A stretch of DNA of 64,000 nt from Thermosporothrix hazakensis (GCF_003253565.1 NZ_QKUF01000009.1:159480-223479); one strand, 5' to 3'; positions 17,192 to 26,262 are shown, numbered from the stretch's first letter. The notes: generated by a model not told the origin, from the letters alone. Translations and numbers: made by a program.

Positions 17192-17667
17192 TGAGAGATG
17201 CCTTTCTAGTATAGAGAAACAATACAGGTTTTTTATAGAAAGATGTTTTAAATAGTGCGCTTCATCCGCTTTCCTGTTGGCCGGATGTGCCAGAGATGAA
17301 GCTGATGTCACAGTCCATACGTTCGCTGGTAGGGTCCGCTGCTTGAGGACCAGGATCCATGTGGATCTATAGAAAGAAATGCGTGGATTGATTGATTTGT
17401 TGCGCTTAAAATCGCGAGAAATCGTTTTTCAGAACGACATTGCAGCATCTCTCAGGCTGAAAGGGATAGAAATGCAGGCTCGAACCGCGCTGAAAGAGAG
17501 GTGACGCCTTTGAAGAAGATGCGAGGGAGGGGCGTGAGAGAAGGATATAAGGTATAACAGGCAAAATCTGTTGATCGATCCCATGCAGGTATAACTTGGG
17601 CTGCCTGTATGCTCCTTCCCATCGAGGAGCGAAGAAAAGGAGTATTGCTGTTTGGAACAGTTGTCAC
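17192..17667. other. Divergent intergenic region
   Basis: It separates the deacetylase from the kinase-like gene. An AAAAGGAG near 17640 lies too far (about 25 bases) from the first good ATG of the kinase-like gene. No clear promoter or RNA was found. Confidence 0.3.
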
Positions 17668-18611
17668 ATGCTATACCCTTTTTTCCCTGTCGCGCATTCG
17701 ATGCTCTCGGCTGCCGCGCTCCGGCGTGAGGTGCTGACTCACTATGGCTTTCAGAGCCTGCCTGATTGCATCCTGCTCTCTCGGGGGGTGAATGATTCCT
17801 ATCTGGTCAGGGGGCCTGAGGAGCGGTTTACCCTGCGCATCTATCGGGCGGGCTGGCGTTCTCGAGACGCGATCCGTTATGAGCTTGAGCTGCTGCACCA
17901 TCTCGATCAGCGGGGCATTGCAGTTTCGACGCCGATCAGCCGGGAGGATGGCGAGTATCTCACGGAGCTGCTCGCGCCGGAAGGGCCCCGTTTCGCGGTT
18001 CTCTTCAGCTATGCGCCCGGGGAGCCGCCCGACAGGCATAGCGTTGAAGACAGCTATATACATGGGCGAGCGCTGGCCGCGATGCATAACGCCGCTGATA
18101 GCTTCTCGCCATCAGTGCAGCGAGAGGCGCTTGATTTGTCTGTGCTGCTCGATGCTTCGTTGCAGACATTGGAACCGCTGCATTCCTGGGTCGTTGCCGA
18201 TTGGGCCTCCCTGGAGCAGTTTGCTGAGCAGGGGCTTGATTATGGAGCGTGTCACGGAGATAGCCACATTCTGAATGAGCATCTTGACGGCGCTCGTATG
18301 GTCACATTGTTCGATTTTGACTGCTGCGGTCCCGGCTGGCGTGCCTATGATCTGGCTACCGTGCGTTGGTGCGAGGGCTTCTATCATATGGACCCCGATG
18401 ACAGGCTGTGGCGGGCATTCTTGAAGGGCTATACCGAACTGCGACCAATCGAGGCGGATCAGAAACGTATTCCCGCTTTGGTGGCGATTCGCGAGATCTG
18501 GCGCTGATCGCCGCGTTGCACTCTGCGTCCAGTCTGCAGGGTTTCGACGCAATTGTGCAACGAACGCTCAGGCTGTTGCGCGAGTGGGAAATGCACAATG
18601 CTTTAGAGTAG
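17668..18611 (+). pseudogene. Aminoglycoside phosphotransferase-family kinase, frameshifted
   Basis: A small-molecule kinase of the APH/choline-kinase fold. The N-lobe runs through SRGVNDSYLVRGPEERFTLR and LRIYRAGWR. The catalytic loop is YGACHGDSHILNEH and the metal Asp lies in VTLFDFDCCGPGWRAYDLA. The reading frame stops early after VAIREIWR, yet the next 34 codons in another frame (ALIAALHSASSLQGFDAI onwards, ending at 18611) continue the expected C-terminal helices. One missing base near 18500 explains both. It may be a recent pseudogene, a sequencing error or, less likely, a programmed shift. The start is uncertain; the ATG at 17668 has no clear ribosome site. The substrate is unknown. 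Confidence 0.65.
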
Positions 18612-18630
18612 ATAAGGAGAGGAGAGCCGA

Positions 18631-18656
18631 GAGCCCGGCAGCATCTTACCGGGCTC
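18631..18656. terminator. Hairpin between convergent genes
   Basis: An 8-bp stem, GAGCCCGG with CCGGGCTC, sits between the kinase-like gene and the lactate permease stop. It has no T-run on either strand. Confidence 0.4.
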
Positions 18657-18667
18657 CACAGGCGCGT

Positions 18668-20299
18668 TTATGGAATCATGCCAGGGAAGACATAGGCCTG
18701 TAACAGCACAAGCAAGCCGACGAGCGCCGCCAGCGCAAGGCTATGGAAGAAGACATAGCGCAGGATCGAGCCTTCTTCGCCTTTCTGGCCGGTTGCAACA
18801 CCCGCGACAACGATGCTCTGTGCGTCAATCATCTTGCCCATGACGCCGCCGCTGCTGTTCGCTGCCGCCGCAAGTACCGGTGAGAAGCCCAGTTTCTCGG
18901 CAGTGATGCGCTGCAAGCTGCCAAAGAGCACGTTGGACGAGGTATCGCTACCCGTCAGGGCAACTCCAAGCCAGCCCAGAAGCGGCGAGAAGAAGGGGAA
19001 GAGGACGCCTGTACTGGCGAACGCAAGACCCACCGTAGCATCTAGACCTGCGTATCGCGTGGTGTAGCCAAGCGCCAGCATGGCCGCGATGGTCAGCAGC
19101 GAGAAGCGGAGCCGCCACAGCGTGCCGCCGAAAAGCTTGAGCAACGTTAGCGGGCTGAGCCGTAGCAGCAGGCCCGCGAGTATCCCGGTAAGCAAGAGGC
19201 CGGTTCCCGTTGCCGAGAGCCAGTTTAAGCTGAACACTGCTGTTTCAGGCGTCGGCTTTGGGACGACAGGAGGTGCACGAAAGATCAGGTTGTGCAGAAA
19301 AGGTACGACAATCTGCGGATTCGAGATGCTGTTCAGCAGGTTCTTGACCGGCGGGAAGCCCCATAAAAAGAGGATAATTGCCAGGAGCAGCCAGGGCGAC
19401 CAGGCACGAAAGGCAAGCGAGAAGGGAATGCTGGTCTCTGGCTCGGCTTCTCGGGCGGCTTCTTCCGGGAATTGCCAGGTTGTGCGTGGATGCCAGATCT
19501 TCATAAAACCAACCAGGCAGAGAATGGAGATCAGCGCTCCGGCAATGTCAACCAGCGTCGGCCCGAAGAAGTTGCTGACGGCAAATTGTGTGATGGCGAA
19601 GCTCAGGCCCGCAACCAGGCAGGCAGGCCAGACTTCCAGCATCCCGCGCCATCCCGCCATTGCCCAGATCAGCCAGAAAGGAACGAGGACCGAGAAAAAG
19701 GGAAGCTGACGCCCGATCATAGCGCTGAGTGTATCAGTGGGAATGTTCGTGACCGAGGCCAGTGCCAGGATAGGGCTTCCGAGCGCTCCAAATGCGACCG
19801 GAGCCGTGTTTCCGATCAGTGCCAGCCCCGCGGCAGGGAGCGGGCGAAAACCAAGCCCGATCAACATGGCCGCCGAAACAGCAACCGGTGTACCAAAGCC
19901 TGCCGCGCCCTCGACGAACGCGCCAAAACTGAAGGCGATCAAGAGCAGTTGCAGCCTCCGGTCGCGCGAGAGGTTCGCAACGGTCTGCTTGATGACCTCG
20001 AACATGCCCGTGTGCACCGTGATATCGTAGACAAAGATGGCGCCGATGATGATCCAGCCTATCGGGAACAGGCCATAGGCCGCGCCATAGAGCGTTGAGG
20101 CGAAGAGCGCCGAGGCGGGCATGCGATAAACCAGTAGCGCGATGAGGATTGCTGCGGCCAGCCCGGCGAGTGCAGCCCAATGGGCGCGAATGTGAAATAA
20201 AGCCAGCAGGCCGAGCAAAACGACGACGGGAAGCGCGGCCACAATGGCCGAAAGCAGGAGATTGTCAAGAACAGGGGTGTATAACTGAGTCCAGTGCAT
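18668..20299 (-). CDS. lctP: L-lactate permease family transporter (LctP/LldP)
   Basis: A 543-residue membrane protein with about 12-14 hydrophobic segments. The LctP signature around SFGAFVEGAAGFGTPVAVSA near residue 128 is intact, preceded by YGLFPIGWIIIGAIFVYD and followed by IGNTAPVAFGALGSPI. Near the C-terminus GVALTGSDTSSNVLFGSLQ and AAANSSGGVMGKMI are the other strongly conserved stretches. It would import L-lactate, D-lactate or glycolate with protons. A perfect AAGGAGG stands nine bases before the ATG. No lactate dehydrogenase is beside it. Glycolate uptake could feed the glyoxylate genes further right, but that is inference. Confidence 0.9.
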   Translation of the reverse strand: MHWTQLYTPVLDNLLLSAIVAALPVVVLLGLLALFHIRAHWAALAGLAAAILIALLVYRMPASALFASTLYGAAYGLFPIGWIIIGAIFVYDITVHTGMFEVIKQTVANLSRDRRLQLLLIAFSFGAFVEGAAGFGTPVAVSAAMLIGLGFRPLPAAGLALIGNTAPVAFGALGSPILALASVTNIPTDTLSAMIGRQLPFFSVLVPFWLIWAMAGWRGMLEVWPACLVAGLSFAITQFAVSNFFGPTLVDIAGALISILCLVGFMKIWHPRTTWQFPEEAAREAEPETSIPFSLAFRAWSPWLLLAIILFLWGFPPVKNLLNSISNPQIVVPFLHNLIFRAPPVVPKPTPETAVFSLNWLSATGTGLLLTGILAGLLLRLSPLTLLKLFGGTLWRLRFSLLTIAAMLALGYTTRYAGLDATVGLAFASTGVLFPFFSPLLGWLGVALTGSDTSSNVLFGSLQRITAEKLGFSPVLAAAANSSGGVMGKMIDAQSIVVAGVATGQKGEEGSILRYVFFHSLALAALVGLLVLLQAYVFPGMIP

Positions 20300-20379
20300 G
20301 AAATAAACCTCCTTGTTTGGAGCCGCCTGTCAAGCGATACAACAAAGCTTTCTGGCTCCCACCTTCATAGGGTGAGCGC

Positions 20380-20395
20380 GTTGCAACCTTGCAAC
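20380..20395. promoter_or_regulatory. Inverted repeat upstream of lactate permease
   Basis: GTTGCAA-CC-TTGCAAC is a perfect 7-bp dyad about 80 bases before the permease start, in the divergent region shared with the MerR gene. Its size suits a dimeric repressor or activator. Confidence 0.4.
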
Positions 20396-20533
20396 TGTTG
20401 AGAGGTCTGTTAGTGCGTGATGGGTCTGTTGATTTCTACCCCTTTCTATGAGGATGCTGAATAGAAAAAGTATACCATACCCTGTACCGGTTTTGATGTC
20501 CGTATACAGGCCCATTTTCAGGAGGGAAAGCCC

Positions 20534-20564
20534 TTGACGTAAGGTATACTCGAAGCGTTATACT
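20534..20564 (+). promoter_or_regulatory. MerR-type promoter with 19-base spacer
   Basis: TTGACG and TATACT are 19 bases apart, the overlong spacing of promoters activated by MerR proteins. GTATAC and GTTATAC half-sites flank the spacer. The -10 ends six bases before the ATG of the merR-like gene, so its mRNA would be leaderless or nearly so. Confidence 0.6.
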
Positions 20565-20570
20565 ACCATC

Positions 20571-21008
20571 ATGGAAGAAGAACTCACGATTCAAATGGTA
20601 GCAGAAAGAACTGGCATCAGCGCGCATACCCTGCGCTATTATGAGCGTATCGGGCTGCTTGACTCCGTTGAGCGCGCCTCGAATGGTCATCGCCGCTACA
20701 CTGAAAGAGATCTGGAATGGCTGACGTTCCTGATGTGCCTGCGTTCTACTGGTATGCCCATCAGGCAGATGAAGCAATATATGGATCTGAAGAAAAAAGG
20801 TGCGGGGACCGAACAGGAGCGCCTGGATCTGCTATTGCTACATCGTAAGCATGTGCTGGATCATATGCATGAGCTGGAGAATAACCTTCATAAGATCGAG
20901 AAGAAGATCAGGCTCTATACGACGCTGACCACCGATGGGGGTGGATCTGCCATCGAATCGCAGGTAGAGCTCACTGAACAGCCAATGCAGGAAATATCAC
21001 GGGCGTAG
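20571..21008 (+). CDS. MerR-family transcriptional regulator
   Basis: A 145-residue regulator. The N-terminal winged helix is clear: IQMVAERTGISAHTLRYYER, then IGLLDSVERASNGHRRYTER. A long dimerisation coiled coil follows (LLLLHRKHVLDHMHELENN). The effector end is short and lacks Cys, so metal sensing of the MerR/CueR type is unlikely; it resembles the NmlR/AdhR group that answers aldehydes or redox stress. There is no ribosome site, and the -10 box is six bases before the ATG, so translation is probably leaderless. It likely controls itself and perhaps the divergent lactate permease. Confidence 0.85.
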   Translation: MEEELTIQMVAERTGISAHTLRYYERIGLLDSVERASNGHRRYTERDLEWLTFLMCLRSTGMPIRQMKQYMDLKKKGAGTEQERLDLLLLHRKHVLDHMHELENNLHKIEKKIRLYTTLTTDGGGSAIESQVELTEQPMQEISRA

Positions 21009-21034
21009 CTGTACAGATAGAGAATAATCAGGGA

Positions 21035-21073
21035 GAAGACGCAGCAGAATCTTGTTTCGACCTGCTGCGCTTC
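21035..21073. terminator. Hairpin between convergent merR and iclR genes
   Basis: CGCAGCAG with CTGCTGCG, extended by GAAG/CTTC with one bulged A, gives a 12-bp stem between two stops. T-runs are weak, but the stem is strong and could serve both strands. Confidence 0.5.
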
Positions 21074-21079
21074 AACGCT

Positions 21080-21856
21080 TTATCCCAGCGGGAGCAGGTG
21101 TTTTTCCTCCAGAGCTGCGGTTAGAGCGGCGCTGATCCGCTTCAGGTGGGGAATCATAATCGGCGTCTGCATGTTGCTCAGGCGGCTCGATGGGCCTGAG
21201 ATGCTCATTGCTGCCAGCACCGTTTCATCAGGGCCATAGACCGGCACCGCAAGGCACCGGACGCCGTCTTCTTGCTCGCCATTGTCCATCGCATAGCCCC
21301 GCTGCCGAATCAGCTCCAGTTCCTGGCGGAGGTGATCGGGGTCGGTGATGGTCTTGTCTGTAAAGGCTGGCAGTCCCGCCTGCGCAATGATGGACGTGAC
21401 CACGCTATCCGGCTGGTACGCAAGCAGGACTTTGCCGCATCCAGTCGCATGCAGCGGCACCTTGTTCCCGAGCTCGGTAAACATGCGCACAAGCCGGGTC
21501 GGAGGCTGTGCCTGGGCCACATACACGGCACGATAGCGCGCCATAATTGCCAGATTGGCCGTTTCGCCGCTGATCTCGACAAGCTGCCGTAGATATGGAG
21601 TTGCGAGGGTTGACCAGTCAAGTGCGGGAAGTTCGACGCCTGCCAGCCGGCGAAAGGCCGGGCCAAGCGCATAGCGCCGTGCCTGATTATCGCGGATGAC
21701 ATACCTGCGTGCCACTAGAGTTGATAAAAGCCGATGTACTGTCGCTACTGGCTGCCCGGTTGCATTGCTGAGCTCGCTGACCCCGACCCAGCCACCAGAC
21801 TGGGCCAGGTATTCAAGCAGATCTAGCGCTCTTTCGATTGATTGTACTCCGCTCAT
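21080..21856 (-). CDS. IclR-family transcriptional regulator
   Basis: A 258-residue regulator. The N-terminal winged helix reads SIERALDLLEYLAQSGGWVG and ATGQPVATVHRLLSTLVARR. The C-terminal effector domain has PLHATGCGKVLLAY, a conserved IclR ligand-pocket stretch, and GEQEDGVRCLAVPVYGP. It lies at the end of the purine and glyoxylate genes. AllR of E. coli, which controls allantoin and glyoxylate genes, belongs to the same family and binds glyoxylate, so the same role is inferred here. AAAGGAC precedes the ATG at 21856. A -10 box followed by a GAAAA/TTTTC dyad in front of it suggests autoregulation. Confidence 0.85.
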   Translation of the reverse strand: MSGVQSIERALDLLEYLAQSGGWVGVSELSNATGQPVATVHRLLSTLVARRYVIRDNQARRYALGPAFRRLAGVELPALDWSTLATPYLRQLVEISGETANLAIMARYRAVYVAQAQPPTRLVRMFTELGNKVPLHATGCGKVLLAYQPDSVVTSIIAQAGLPAFTDKTITDPDHLRQELELIRQRGYAMDNGEQEDGVRCLAVPVYGPDETVLAAMSISGPSSRLSNMQTPIMIPHLKRISAALTAALEEKHLLPLG

Positions 21857-21902
21857 GGCTTGTCCTTTTTCGAGCCAGAGAAGGGCCCGCATTTTCTATT
21901 TT

Positions 21903-21936
21903 CTTTTCCACATAGCGAAAAGATTACTGTATTATA
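21903..21936 (-). promoter_or_regulatory. Possible iclR promoter and operator
   Basis: On the minus strand a perfect TATAAT (21931-21936) lacks a good -35. Just downstream is an inverted repeat with CTTTTC and GAAAAG arms and eight bases between (21903-21922). Similar half-sites occur between the divergent catabolic operons. Confidence 0.4.
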
Positions 21937-22006
21937 TCATAACACGCGCCGCTTCTCGACTCCTCCTCACGCATGAGCGGCAAGGAGGCAGTATTACGCC
22001 TGTCGG

Positions 22007-23371
22007 TTAGCGCAGCTCATCGCGCACAAGGGCCCAGGCGACCCGGTTCTGCTCCTGAACGAGTTCGGTGAGGTCGGCGTGAATGAGCTCTTTATTCAGC
22101 ACACAGACCATTCCGTTGATCACGCTCAGATCGACATGAGGTGGGTGACAGAAGATGAGAGAGGCAGGAGCATCATGGACTGCCCCACCGGAAAGTTCAA
22201 GCGTATTGAGACGAAAGCCAATAAAATCGGCGGCCATATCGGGCGCAAGATAGCCAATATCGTCGCGCCCCAGGACGCTCGCGCCGCCTCTGGTTGCCAT
22301 CCAGAGCGCCTGAGAAGCGGTCATAGCTCCGGGATTTCCCATCACGCGTTGCAGAAGCATGGCCTGTCGTGCCTCGGCCAGCAGGTGTGAGCTATCGTTC
22401 GAGGCCGAGCCATCAACGCCGAGCCCAACACGGGCACCAGCTTGCTGAAGCTGCATGACGGGCGCGATACCCGAAGCCAGCCGCATATTTGAGCTCGGGC
22501 AATGGGCGGCTCCCGTGCGCGTCTTGCCGAGCTGCTCGATCTCCGTACTGCTCAGGTGAACGGTGTGGGCGTGCCAGACATCGCCGCCAAGCCAGCCCAG
22601 ATCCTCCATCAGCTCGACCGGCGAGCGTCCGAAGTGCTGTTTGCAGTATTCGGCCTCGTCGAGCGTTTCGGCAAGGTGCGTATGCGCCTGGACGCCGTAG
22701 GAGCGGGCTAACGCGATACTTTCGCGCATCAGATCGGGCGAGACGGAGAAGGGAGAACAGGGGGCAAGCGCGATACGCAGCATCGAGTAGCGCGATGAGT
22801 CATGATATTCCTCTATGACTCGACGTGAGTCGCGCAGGATAGTCTCTTCATCCTCAACGACGCTATCGGGGGGCAGCCCGCCCTTGCTCTCACCAACCGA
22901 CATCGAGCCGCGAGTGGCGTGGAAGCGAATGCGCATGGTTTGCGCGGCCTCAATTTGGTCGTCGATCCGGGAGCCATTGGGCCAGATATACGTATGATCG
23001 CTTGTTGTGGTGCAGCCTGAGAGCATGAGTTCTGCGATTGCGGTGCGGGTGCTCACGGCGATTGCCTGCGGGGTCAGTCGCGCCCAGATCGGGTAGAGCG
23101 TGCGGAGCCAGTGGAACAGGGTGGCGTTCTGGGCCTCGGGAATGCAGCGGGTGAGCGTCTGATAGAAGTGGTGATGCGTGTTGACAAGCCCGGGGAGAAC
23201 AATCATGTCGCTGGCGTCAATGATGGTGTCGGCCTCCTGCGGCAGCTCTGGCGTTGGCCCGATCTGGCGAATAACATTGTCTTCTACATAGATCCCGCCA
23301 TCGTTCCAGGTGGTTCCGTTGTCGTCCATTGACACAAGCAGCGTTGCATGTTTCAGAAGCAATGTTTTCAT
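22007..23371 (-). CDS. 8-oxoguanine/guanine deaminase-type amidohydrolase
   Basis: A 454-residue amidohydrolase of the AtzA/TrzN/8-oxoguanine deaminase group. The zinc site is complete: GLVNTHHHFYQTLTR carries the first two His, VQAHTHLAETLDEAEYC the third, WHAHTVHLSS a further His, and GLGVDGSASNDSSHLLAEAR the catalytic Asp with the SNDSSH stretch common in 8-oxoguanine deaminases. It would turn 8-oxoguanine into urate, or guanine into xanthine, feeding the urate pathway next door. It follows the glyoxylate carboligase gene on the same strand with a hairpin between, so it may be a less expressed last gene of that operon. Confidence 0.85.
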   Translation of the reverse strand: MKTLLLKHATLLVSMDDNGTTWNDGGIYVEDNVIRQIGPTPELPQEADTIIDASDMIVLPGLVNTHHHFYQTLTRCIPEAQNATLFHWLRTLYPIWARLTPQAIAVSTRTAIAELMLSGCTTTSDHTYIWPNGSRIDDQIEAAQTMRIRFHATRGSMSVGESKGGLPPDSVVEDEETILRDSRRVIEEYHDSSRYSMLRIALAPCSPFSVSPDLMRESIALARSYGVQAHTHLAETLDEAEYCKQHFGRSPVELMEDLGWLGGDVWHAHTVHLSSTEIEQLGKTRTGAAHCPSSNMRLASGIAPVMQLQQAGARVGLGVDGSASNDSSHLLAEARQAMLLQRVMGNPGAMTASQALWMATRGGASVLGRDDIGYLAPDMAADFIGFRLNTLELSGGAVHDAPASLIFCHPPHVDLSVINGMVCVLNKELIHADLTELVQEQNRVAWALVRDELR

Positions 23372-23410
23372 GATGCACTCTTTCTGTAGCTATTCTTGTA
23401 TTGAAGCGAG

Positions 23411-23440
23411 CAGGTAGAGAGTGCGTCGCCCCTCTACCTG
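23411..23440 (-). terminator. Intra-operon hairpin, possible attenuator
   Basis: A perfect 9-bp stem, CAGGTAGAG with CTCTACCTG, between the carboligase stop and the deaminase start. With no T-run it may reduce read-through or protect the upstream mRNA rather than terminate. Confidence 0.4.
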
Positions 23441-23451
23441 GCTCCATACAC

Positions 23452-25194
23452 TCAGGAAGGAACCGTTGCTGTGTCGAGCGCGGGTAGCGGCTCGAATTCA
23501 GTGATTGCATTGAGCGCCGCGCCCATCGCAGCGTTCGCCTCACGCTCAACGATGACCTCAACCAGCACGGGAACGCGCTGCGCCTCGGCCTCGCGAACCG
23601 CCCATTCAAGTGCGGGCCGAATGTCCTGCGGAGCCTCTACACGCCGCCCGAGCGCTCCCATTGCCTCCATCACCTTCACGTGATCGATGCCAGGCGTGTT
23701 GCCATCGGTGTTGGGTGCGCTGTACGCTAGATCGACACAGTAATTCATAGTATATGCTATCTCCGATTGGCGGATCAGGCCCATATAGGCATTGTTGATC
23801 ATGACCAGGATAAATGGAATCCGATATTGCACTGCTACTGCGACTTCTTCCATCAAGAATTGAAACGAGTAGTCGCCGACAATGCCTACAACCAGTGTAT
23901 CAGGATGTGCCAGCTTGACGCCGATACACGCCGGGATCTCCCACCCGAGCGGGCCTGCCTGACCACAGACCATATAGTGACGCGGCTTGTAGACGTGCTG
24001 GAACTGTCCCGACCAGATCTGATAGAGCCCGATCGCCGTGACAAAAATCGTATCCCGGTCAAAGAATTCGTTGATCTCTTTAAATACGCGCGGGGGCTTG
24101 ATCGGCGTTTCATCGAAGTCCATGCGCCGCGTCAGCGTTGTGCGCAGGTGAGCGACGCGCTGCGTCCAGGGCGATTCCTGGCGGGCCGGGATCGTGTGAG
24201 CAAGCTCAAGAAGCGCCTTCAGTGCCAATTTTGCGTCAGAGACAATTCCCAGATCGGGGGCGAAGACCCTGCCAATCTGCGTGGGCTCGATGTCGATATG
24301 AATAAAGCGTCGCTGGCCCCGATAGATCGTGAGGTCGCCTGTGTGGCGGTCGGCGAAACGGGCTCCTATCGCCAGCACGACATCTGATTCAAGAAAGAGT
24401 TGATTGCCATAGCGCGTCTGCGTCTGGATGCCTGCCATTCCGGCGAACAGCGGGTGATCCTCGGGGAAGCCGCCCTTGCCCATCAGCGTGACCGTGACGG
24501 GGATATTGAGGTGTTCAGCAAGCTGGCGGAATTCCTCGGTTGCGTTTGCGCTGATGACGCCGCCACCCAGCATCAATAGCGGGCGCTCGGCCTCTAGCAG
24601 CATCTCAAGCGCTCGCTCGATTGCGGCGGCAGAGGGGGCAGGTCTGGTGAGCGGCAGCCGCGAGGAGAGGGTAGGGTCAAAGTCGAGCTCACCGCGCTGA
24701 ACATCAAGCGGCAGGTCGATCAGGACCGCGCCCGGGCGGCCATCCTGCGCGATCCGAAACGCCTCGCGAAAGACCCAGGGCACCTGTGCAGGCTCCTTGA
24801 CGAGCACGCTCCATTTGGTGACAGGTGTGGCGCAGCCAACGATATCCACTGCCTGAAATGCCTCTTTATGCAGCAGATGCGACTGTGCCTGACCGGTAAT
24901 GCAGATCATGGGGATAGAGTCCGCTGTTGCTGTATACAGCCCGGTAATCATATTTGTGCCTGCCGGACCCGAGGTGCCGATCATCACGCCGACTTTGCCG
25001 GTTGCTCTGGCGTAGCCGTCAGCCGCGTGGGTGCCTCCTTCCTCGTGGCGCACGATGTAATTGCGGATCTTGCCGCTTTTCATGATTGACTGGTAGAGCG
25101 GAAGAATAGCCGCACCGGGAATGCCAAAGACGATTTCAACACCTTCATCGAGCATTACCTGTACAGCCGCGTCAGTTGCAGACATACGAGTCAT
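23452..25194 (-). CDS. gcl: Glyoxylate carboligase (tartronate-semialdehyde synthase)
   Basis: A ThDP-dependent enzyme that joins two glyoxylate molecules to tartronate semialdehyde and CO2. The 580 residues match E. coli Gcl as I recall it along the whole length: FGIPGAAILPLYQSI, GTSGPAGTNMITGLYTA, DSIPMICITGQAQSHLLHKE, HIDIEPTQIGRVFAPDLGIV, NCGQAGPLGW-type CGQAGPLGWEIPA, and NNAYMGLIRQSEIAYTMNYC with the ThDP metal Asn. The odd point is residue 51: Gcl enzymes characteristically have Val where other ThDP enzymes carry the catalytic Glu, but this one reads RHEEG with Glu. It is co-oriented with the reductase upstream and fits the glyoxylate formed from allantoin. Confidence 0.92.
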   Translation of the reverse strand: MTRMSATDAAVQVMLDEGVEIVFGIPGAAILPLYQSIMKSGKIRNYIVRHEEGGTHAADGYARATGKVGVMIGTSGPAGTNMITGLYTATADSIPMICITGQAQSHLLHKEAFQAVDIVGCATPVTKWSVLVKEPAQVPWVFREAFRIAQDGRPGAVLIDLPLDVQRGELDFDPTLSSRLPLTRPAPSAAAIERALEMLLEAERPLLMLGGGVISANATEEFRQLAEHLNIPVTVTLMGKGGFPEDHPLFAGMAGIQTQTRYGNQLFLESDVVLAIGARFADRHTGDLTIYRGQRRFIHIDIEPTQIGRVFAPDLGIVSDAKLALKALLELAHTIPARQESPWTQRVAHLRTTLTRRMDFDETPIKPPRVFKEINEFFDRDTIFVTAIGLYQIWSGQFQHVYKPRHYMVCGQAGPLGWEIPACIGVKLAHPDTLVVGIVGDYSFQFLMEEVAVAVQYRIPFILVMINNAYMGLIRQSEIAYTMNYCVDLAYSAPNTDGNTPGIDHVKVMEAMGALGRRVEAPQDIRPALEWAVREAEAQRVPVLVEVIVEREANAAMGAALNAITEFEPLPALDTATVPS

Positions 25195-25230
25195 AGAACT
25201 CTGAATCCTTTCTTGCTGGTAGAACGACTC

Positions 25231-26130
25231 CTACTCTTCATTCTCTCCGATGCGATGTTGTGCCAGATCTTCCAGATAGGTCAGCAGGGCCGAATGATCC
25301 AGCTCGCCGCGCCCGTTTGCTTCAAGCGCTGCAAGCATCTGATCGATCAGCGCCGTCACTGGCAGTGAGGTGCCAAACGCCCGAGCGGTACTGAGCGCAA
25401 TGCCGAGATCCTTGTGATGCAGCCGGATGCGGAAGCCGGGCGTGAAGTTGTGAGCGAGCATGTTGGGCCCGCGCAGCTCCATCACGCGGTTCGCGGCCAG
25501 CCCGCCACCGAGCACCTGTAGAATCTTCTCCGGTCGGACGCCTGCCCTGGAGCCGAGCACTAACGCCTCACCGACTGCTTCGATGGTCAGGGCGACGACA
25601 ATCTGATTGCAGGCCTTGACGATCTGCCCCGCGCCGATCTCGCCGACATGGACGATTGTTTTGCCAAGCGCCTCAAAAATGGGCCGACAGCGGGAAAAGG
25701 TCGCTTCCGAGCCGCCAACCATGATCGAGAGGGTTCCTTCTATCGCGCCCCTGTCGCCGCCGCTGACAGGCGCATCCAGCATCTCAACCCCCTGTTCGCT
25801 CAGGCGTTGCGCGATCTCCCGGGTCACAATGGGTGAAATGGTGCTCATATCGATCGCAATCAGCCCTGTATGTGCGCCCATAATGACGCCCTGTTCTCCG
25901 AGCATAACGTCCCGAACCTGGGGCGAATCGGGAAGCATGGTGATGACGATATCGCTTTGCGCCGCGACTTCGGCGGGTGAGGGCGCTGCCTGTGCGCCGT
26001 GCGCGCTCATCTCATCGGTCACGGCCTGCCGGTGGTTCTGCACCAGCACGGGATAGCCCGCCTTCAGCAGGTTGAGCGCCATTGGCTTGCCCATAATGCC
26101 CAGACCGATAAAGCCGATCTTTTCCACCAT
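25231..26130 (-). CDS. glxR: 2-hydroxy-3-oxopropionate (tartronate semialdehyde) reductase
   Basis: A 299-residue beta-hydroxyacid dehydrogenase. The NAD(P) site is IGFIGLGIMGKPMALNLLKA at the start. The substrate motif DAPVSGGDRGAIEGTLSIMV lies near residue 117, and GQIVKACNQIVVALTIEAVG holds the catalytic Lys. It reduces tartronate semialdehyde to glycerate, the step after Gcl, whose gene lies 36 bases downstream. It is first in the minus-strand operon, with its own promoter. The second in-frame ATG is chosen because AAAAGGAG lies nine bases before it. GarR or a hydroxyisobutyrate dehydrogenase would look similar; the context decides for GlxR. Confidence 0.88.
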   Translation of the reverse strand: MVEKIGFIGLGIMGKPMALNLLKAGYPVLVQNHRQAVTDEMSAHGAQAAPSPAEVAAQSDIVITMLPDSPQVRDVMLGEQGVIMGAHTGLIAIDMSTISPIVTREIAQRLSEQGVEMLDAPVSGGDRGAIEGTLSIMVGGSEATFSRCRPIFEALGKTIVHVGEIGAGQIVKACNQIVVALTIEAVGEALVLGSRAGVRPEKILQVLGGGLAANRVMELRGPNMLAHNFTPGFRIRLHHKDLGIALSTARAFGTSLPVTALIDQMLAALEANGRGELDHSALLTYLEDLAQHRIGENEE

Positions 26131-26234
26131 ACGAAAAATCTCCTTTTGCACATCTGCTAGAGCGGGAAATGGAGTTTCCGTTGCTCAAACATGTTTCTCT
26201 GCGGAGGGTTCATCTACCCGCATGCTTTTCCGCG

Positions 26235-26257
26235 ATAAGAAAAAGTAATTTTCTTAT
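26235..26257. promoter_or_regulatory. 9-bp inverted repeat, candidate IclR operator
   Basis: ATAAGAAAA-AGTAA-TTTTCTTAT is a perfect dyad just downstream of the minus-strand -10, covering the expected transcription start of the reductase-carboligase operon. Confidence 0.5.
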
Positions 26258-26262
26258 TACGA

